Origin: Lutibacter sp. Hel_I_33_5
GTDB lineage: Bacteria > Bacteroidota > Bacteroidia > Flavobacteriales > Flavobacteriaceae
NCBI RefSeq assembly: GCF_007827455.1
Contig: NZ_VISM01000001.1
Location: 1,279,501 to 1,343,500, forward strand
Direction of reading: 5' to 3'
Length of the DNA stretch: 64,000 nt
The notes beneath the pieces were generated by a model, which made no database searches, was not told where the DNA came from, and saw only the letters and a program-made list of their open reading frames with translations. The translations under genes were made by a program, and so were the position numbers. Shown here piece by piece: positions 60,358-64,000 of the stretch. Every line of letters begins with the position of its first letter. Positions within the stretch are counted from its first letter, which is position 1.

Positions 60358-61440
60358 TTATCCGTTAATTATTTTTTCTTGATGATTAATAGATTCTTGG
60401 TGAATTGCTTTAAACATTTTTAAAACAAACTCTTCACTTAAACCTCTACTTTCACCTTCTAAAATCATATTTCCTAAGATTTCATTCCAACGTTTAGATT
60501 GTAAAACTGCAACGTTTTTATCTTTCTTTAAGGCTCCTATTTGATCAGAAACTTTCATTCTTTTCCCTAATAATTCAATTAATTGATCATCAGCAACATT
60601 AATTTGGGCTCTTAAATTATCTAAAGAATTTAAAGATTCTGGTTCAGTAATACTTTCTTTTCTAATTCTTAAATCTTCCATAATCTGCTTTAATTTTGTT
60701 GGTGTAACTTGCTGTGCAGCATCACTCCAAGCATTATCTGGATCAAAATGAGTTTCAATCATTAATCCGTCAAAATTTAAATCTAAGGCAGTTTGAGAAA
60801 CATCAAAAATCATTTCTCTATTTCCTGTAATATGTGAAGGATCATTAATTAAAGGTAAATCTGGAAATCTATTTTGAAATTCAATAGCTATTTGCCATTC
60901 CGGAATATTTCTATATTTTGTTTTTTCGTACGTTGAAAAACCTCTATGAATTGCTCCTAGGTTTTTAATCCCTGCAGTATATAATCTTTCAATTCCACCT
61001 AACCATAAAGCTAAATCTGGATTTACAGGGTTTTTAACCAATACAATTTTATCAGTTCCTCGTAAAGCATCAGCAATTTCTTGCATAATAAATGGAGACA
61101 CTGTAGAACGTGCTCCAATCCATAATAAATCTACATCATTTTCTATTGCTAATTTACAGTGTGCAGCGTTTGCAACTTCTGTACAGGTTTTCATACCTGT
61201 TTCTTCTTTTACTTTTTTAAGCCAACCTAAACCTAAAGCTCCAACACCTTCGAAGTTTCCTGGTCTTGTTCTTGGTTTCCAAATTCCCGCTCTAAAATAA
61301 TTTACATCAGAATCTTTTAATTCGTGTGCAATTTTTAAAACCTGCTCTTCGGTTTCTGCACTACAAGGCCCTGCTATTACTAGTGGATGCTCTAAATTCA
61401 TGTCATCCAACCATGTTCTTAATTCTTTTGTATTCTTCAT
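60358..61440 (-). CDS. Bifunctional 3-deoxy-7-phosphoheptulonate synthase / chorismate mutase type II
   Basis: A 360-residue fusion. Residues ~1-265 are a type I-beta DAHP synthase: VIAGPCSAETEEQVL, YFRAGIWKPRTRPGNFEG (in pieces), WIGARSTVSPF, LVKNPVNPDL, NDPSHITGNRE and FDGLMIETHFDPDNAWSDA (in pieces). Residues ~270-360 are an AroQ-type chorismate mutase (LRAQINVADDQLIELLGKRM, in pieces). It makes the first shikimate intermediate and converts chorismate to prephenate. Last gene of the operon, 20 bases after the prephenate dehydrogenase. Confidence 0.93.
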   Translation of the reverse strand: MKNTKELRTWLDDMNLEHPLVIAGPCSAETEEQVLKIAHELKDSDVNYFRAGIWKPRTRPGNFEGVGALGLGWLKKVKEETGMKTCTEVANAAHCKLAIENDVDLLWIGARSTVSPFIMQEIADALRGTDKIVLVKNPVNPDLALWLGGIERLYTAGIKNLGAIHRGFSTYEKTKYRNIPEWQIAIEFQNRFPDLPLINDPSHITGNREMIFDVSQTALDLNFDGLMIETHFDPDNAWSDAAQQVTPTKLKQIMEDLRIRKESITEPESLNSLDNLRAQINVADDQLIELLGKRMKVSDQIGALKKDKNVAVLQSKRWNEILGNMILEGESRGLSEEFVLKMFKAIHQESINHQEKIING

Positions 61441-61460
61441 TTTTCTACTTGTTTTGGCTT

Positions 61461-62312
61461 TTATTTTATGCCGTTTAAAATTTGTTTAATATGATTTGTA
61501 CTTTCCATTTCTGAAAAGATTGCTTCAAAATTATCTTCTTGCATCAGTTTTTTAAACTGCTCTAAATTTTGAATATATTCTTCTAATGTTTCAATAACAT
61601 TAACTTTATTCTGTTTAAAAATTGGTGTCCACATTGCTGGCGAACTTTTTGCTAAACGAACTGTTGAAGCAAAACCTGAACCTGCCATATCAAAAATATC
61701 ACGTTCGTTTTGTTCTTTTTGAATCACAGTTTTACCTAACATAAATGCACTTATATGTGACAGGTGCGAAACATACGCAATATGCTTATCATGAGAAATT
61801 GGATCCATATATCGAATACGCATTCCAATGGCTCTAAAAAGGTCTAAAGCTTTTTCTTGTAATTTAAAAGTTGTCTTTTCAACTTCACAAATAATATTCG
61901 TTTTTCCTTTATACAAGCCAGGTATCGCTGCTGTAGGTCCAGAATTTTCAGTCCCAGCAATTGGATGACATGCTAAAAAATTTCTTCTCTTTGGATGATG
62001 TTCAACTACTTTACAAATTTCTTCTTTTGTTGATCCAGCATCAACAACTAAAGTGGTATCTGATATTTTATCTAAAATTGTTGGTAATAGTTTTAATGTC
62101 GCATCAACAGGAATAGAAACAATTACTAAATCTGCATTCTGCAAATCGTCTAAAGTTGCTTTTTTATCAATTAAATTAAGTTCTAACGCTTTATTTAAAG
62201 TGGTATCTTTTCTACTGATTCCATGTATTACAACGTCTGGATTGTGATTTTTTATATCTATGGCAAAACTACCACCAATTAAACCAATACCAATCATGTA
62301 TATATTTTTCAT
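61461..62312 (-). CDS. Prephenate dehydrogenase
   Basis: A 283-residue NAD(P)-dependent enzyme that turns prephenate into 4-hydroxyphenylpyruvate for tyrosine. The Rossmann motif is YMIGIGLIGGSFAIDIK near the N terminus; VVDAGSTKEEICK, FLACHPIAGTENSGPTAA (in pieces) with the catalytic His, YKGKTNIICE and SHDKHIAYVSHLSHISAF (in pieces) are the family blocks. No ACT domain is attached. It overlaps the aminotransferase gene by four bases. Confidence 0.92.
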   Translation of the reverse strand: MKNIYMIGIGLIGGSFAIDIKNHNPDVVIHGISRKDTTLNKALELNLIDKKATLDDLQNADLVIVSIPVDATLKLLPTILDKISDTTLVVDAGSTKEEICKVVEHHPKRRNFLACHPIAGTENSGPTAAIPGLYKGKTNIICEVEKTTFKLQEKALDLFRAIGMRIRYMDPISHDKHIAYVSHLSHISAFMLGKTVIQKEQNERDIFDMAGSGFASTVRLAKSSPAMWTPIFKQNKVNVIETLEEYIQNLEQFKKLMQEDNFEAIFSEMESTNHIKQILNGIK

Positions 62313-63451
62313 AATCTTGATATTGCCTCTTTAATTATTTCTGATGTTACACATAATGAAAAACGAATATATCCTTCCCCTTGAGAACCAAAAACAGTTC
62401 CTGGGGTAATAAAAATATCTTTATCATACAAAATTGAATCTGTAACTTCTTCTGATTTTTTTCCTTCAGGAATTTTTGCCCAAACAAATAATCCTGTTGA
62501 GTTTTTTGAATACGTACAGTTTAATTTATCAGCTAACTGAAAAATTAAATCACGACGCTCTTCATATATTTTATTTTGTTTATTAAACCAATCATTTCCT
62601 AATTGTAAAGCTTTAACAGCTCCTTTTTGAATGCCGTAAAACATTCCAGAATCCATATTACTTTTTACTTTTAATATTTGGTTGATAAAATCTTGATTTC
62701 CTAAAACCATTCCTACTCTCCAACCAGCCATATTAAACGTTTTACTTAAAGAATTTAACTCTAAAGCAATTTCTTTTGCGCCGTCAACTTCTAAAATACT
62801 TTTAGGCGCATCGTTTAAAATAAAACTATAAGGATTGTCATTTATAATTAAAATTTGATGCTTTTTTCCAAAAGCAACTAACTTTTTAAAAGTATCTTCT
62901 AAAGGATTTGTTCCTGTTGGCATATGCGGATAATTAACCCACATTATTTTTATTTTACTTAAATCTTGTTCTTCTAATTCCTCAAAATTCGGTTGCCAAT
63001 TTGAAGCTTCATTTAAATTATAATACACAGGATTTGCACCAACTAATTTTGATACAGATGTATATGTTGGATATCCAGGATTAGGAATTAAAACTTCATC
63101 ACCTTCATTTAAAAAAGCCATTGAAATATGCATAATTCCTTCTTTACTCCCCATTAAAGGCAGTATTTCATTCTCAGGATTTACATCAACCTTAAATTTA
63201 TTTTTATAAAAAGAAGCAATCGCATCTCTTAATTCTGGTAAACCTTGATATGATTGATATTTATGTGCAGATGCATCAGTTAAACTACTTGAAATTGCCT
63301 CTAAAACTTCTGAAGGTGGTTGTAAATCTGGGCTTCCAATTCCCATTTGGATTATTGGTTTTCCTGCCAATGTTAATTGACGAACTTCTCTTAATTTTTT
63401 AGAGAAATAGTATTCTTGAACGGTATCTAATCTTTTTGCTGCTTCTATCAT
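62309..63451 (-). CDS. Class I/II PLP-dependent aminotransferase of the Phe/Tyr operon
   Basis: A 380-residue fold-type I aminotransferase. IQMGIGSPDLQPP, HKYQSYQGLPELRDAIASFY (in pieces), LIPNPGYPTYTSV, NYPHMPTGTNP, INDNPYSFI and the PLP lysine in ELNSLSKTFNMAGWRVGM (in pieces) are clear. Overlap with both prephenate dehydratase and prephenate dehydrogenase genes shows that it belongs to the pathway, so it most likely transaminates phenylpyruvate and 4-hydroxyphenylpyruvate. The sequence alone does not exclude aspartate or other substrates. Confidence 0.9.
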   Translation of the reverse strand: MIEAAKRLDTVQEYYFSKKLREVRQLTLAGKPIIQMGIGSPDLQPPSEVLEAISSSLTDASAHKYQSYQGLPELRDAIASFYKNKFKVDVNPENEILPLMGSKEGIMHISMAFLNEGDEVLIPNPGYPTYTSVSKLVGANPVYYNLNEASNWQPNFEELEEQDLSKIKIMWVNYPHMPTGTNPLEDTFKKLVAFGKKHQILIINDNPYSFILNDAPKSILEVDGAKEIALELNSLSKTFNMAGWRVGMVLGNQDFINQILKVKSNMDSGMFYGIQKGAVKALQLGNDWFNKQNKIYEERRDLIFQLADKLNCTYSKNSTGLFVWAKIPEGKKSEEVTDSILYDKDIFITPGTVFGSQGEGYIRFSLCVTSEIIKEAISRL

Positions 63452-64000
63452 CTTCTTCCGTTTTTATATGCACCCAACACTTTAAATTCTGCTGCCATTA
63501 TTTTAATAATTGAAATGGCTTTTTCATACGCTTCATACTCATCAAAAGTAACATCAACAAAAAATGAATATTTCCATGGTGTCTCTATCACTGGTAACGA
63601 TTGAATCTTTGTTAAATTCATTTTACAATCACTCAATACATTTAAGATTGCTGCTAAACTTCCACGCTTATGATCTAACTGAAATTTTATTGATGCTTTA
63701 TTAATAGCATCTTTTCCGTTATTAGGCTTTTCAGTCTGAACAATTACAAAACGTGTTGCGTTATCTTTTATCGTTTGAATTTCATCTTCAATAACTTCTA
63801 GCTCAAAAATTTCAGCTGCAATTTTTGGCGCAATTGCTGCAACTCCTTTTAAATTGTTTTTTGAAATTCTTTTAGCAACTTCAGCTGTATCAACATCTTC
63901 AATTAATTTAATATGAGGATATTTTTTAAAGAACTCTTTACATTGTAACAATGCCATAGGATGTGAACACACTTCTGTAATATCTTCTAACTTTTGATTT
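63448..64000 (-). CDS. Prephenate dehydratase, C-terminal part (5' end outside the window)
   Basis: The frame stays open to the right edge (NQKLEDITEVCSHPMALLQC), so a GTG at 63972 is not the true start. The visible ~184 residues hold the end of the catalytic domain, including the TRF motif in DNATRFVIV, and a C-terminal ACT domain (KRGSLAAILNVLSDCKMNLTKI, in pieces). In well-studied P-proteins the ACT loop reads ESRP; here it is QSLP. The enzyme makes phenylpyruvate from prephenate. It overlaps the aminotransferase gene by four bases. Confidence 0.9.
   Translation of the reverse strand, partial: NQKLEDITEVCSHPMALLQCKEFFKKYPHIKLIEDVDTAEVAKRISKNNLKGVAAIAPKIAAEIFELEVIEDEIQTIKDNATRFVIVQTEKPNNGKDAINKASIKFQLDHKRGSLAAILNVLSDCKMNLTKIQSLPVIETPWKYSFFVDVTFDEYEAYEKAISIIKIMAAEFKVLGAYKNGRR

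Noticed and set aside
1..64000. CRISPR arrays, insertion sequences, prophage or rRNA genes
   Set aside because: No regularly spaced direct repeats, transposase, integrase, phage structural gene or rRNA sequence was seen on reading the window.

Overview
The window is AT-rich, tightly packed chromosomal DNA from a member of the Bacteroidota, most likely a marine Flavobacteriaceae species of the Polaribacter/Tenacibaculum kind (a guess from protein style, not a computed placement). Supporting signs are the gliding-motility ATPase GldA, many lipoproteins with a Cys after a short hydrophobic leader, a Porin_10-type putative porin, DUF4920 and DUF6146 proteins, a DnaE with a fused N-terminal exonuclease, and the Bacteroidota promoter -7 box TAnnTTTG in front of about sixteen genes. 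No insertion sequence, prophage, integrase, CRISPR array or rRNA operon was seen. The content is mostly housekeeping with a few accessory pieces.

Layout. 1-2.7 kb: tail of a family 2 glycosyltransferase, a repeat-like intergenic element, a Bax inhibitor-1 homologue, and on the minus strand a DUF4920 lipoprotein, tRNA-modification enzyme MnmD and a 43-residue membrane peptide. 2.7-8.2 kb (+): ilvE, a secreted GH2 glycosidase, a PqqB-like metallo-beta-lactamase lipoprotein and an NTF2-like lipoprotein lying in a cassette-like setting. 8.3-12.4 kb: MazG-like pyrophosphohydrolase, HAD phosphatase, a small membrane protein, and the minus-strand unit M24 peptidase - tag - membrane protein. 12.5-17.1 kb: DUF6146 lipoprotein, sppA, the folA-DinB pair, a CBM48-like protein and thyA. 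17.3-21.2 kb (-): nucleoside transporter, bifunctional nuclease, and the etfBA pair with a 40-bp perfect palindrome upstream. 21.3-23.8 kb (-): a large secreted BNR-repeat protein. 24-28.3 kb (+): pdhB, ppa and a membrane pyrophosphatase with a His-rich tail.

28.4-34.1 kb (-) is an apparent six-gene unit: DUF2891 lipoprotein, an NRAMP-fold permease lacking the metal-ligand motifs, 5-oxoprolinase pxpA-pxpB-pxpC, and a geranylgeranyl-reductase-like flavoprotein. 34.2-39.2 kb: pckA, DUF423 protein, saccharopine dehydrogenase, TrmN6-like methylase and a peptidoglycan-binding-domain protein. 39.2-45.1 kb: rpsP-rimM-tRNA-Ser(GGA) on the minus strand, divergent from dnaE. 45.1-47.7 kb: an unrecognised lipoprotein plus outer-membrane barrel pair. 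47.7-56.2 kb: gldA, lipB, a 37-kDa nucleoid-associated protein, rnhB, putative porin, a small membrane protein, a decayed GNAT acetyltransferase remnant, nhaC and a YdjM-type membrane hydrolase. 56.2-60.3 kb: Cys/Met-metabolism PLP enzyme divergent from an Lrp/AsnC regulator, YceI lipoprotein, and rsgA-dtd. 60.4-64 kb (-): the prephenate dehydratase - aminotransferase - prephenate dehydrogenase - DAHP synthase/chorismate mutase operon for Phe and Tyr, running off the right edge.

No clearly new defence or mobile system was found. The best leads are the NRAMP-like permease and DUF2891 lipoprotein tied to 5-oxoprolinase, the 610-residue lipoprotein with its 226-residue barrel partner, the etf palindrome, the near-leaderless promoter arrangement, and the cassette-like block around the NTF2-like gene. 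All family names come from reading the translations; no database search was run.
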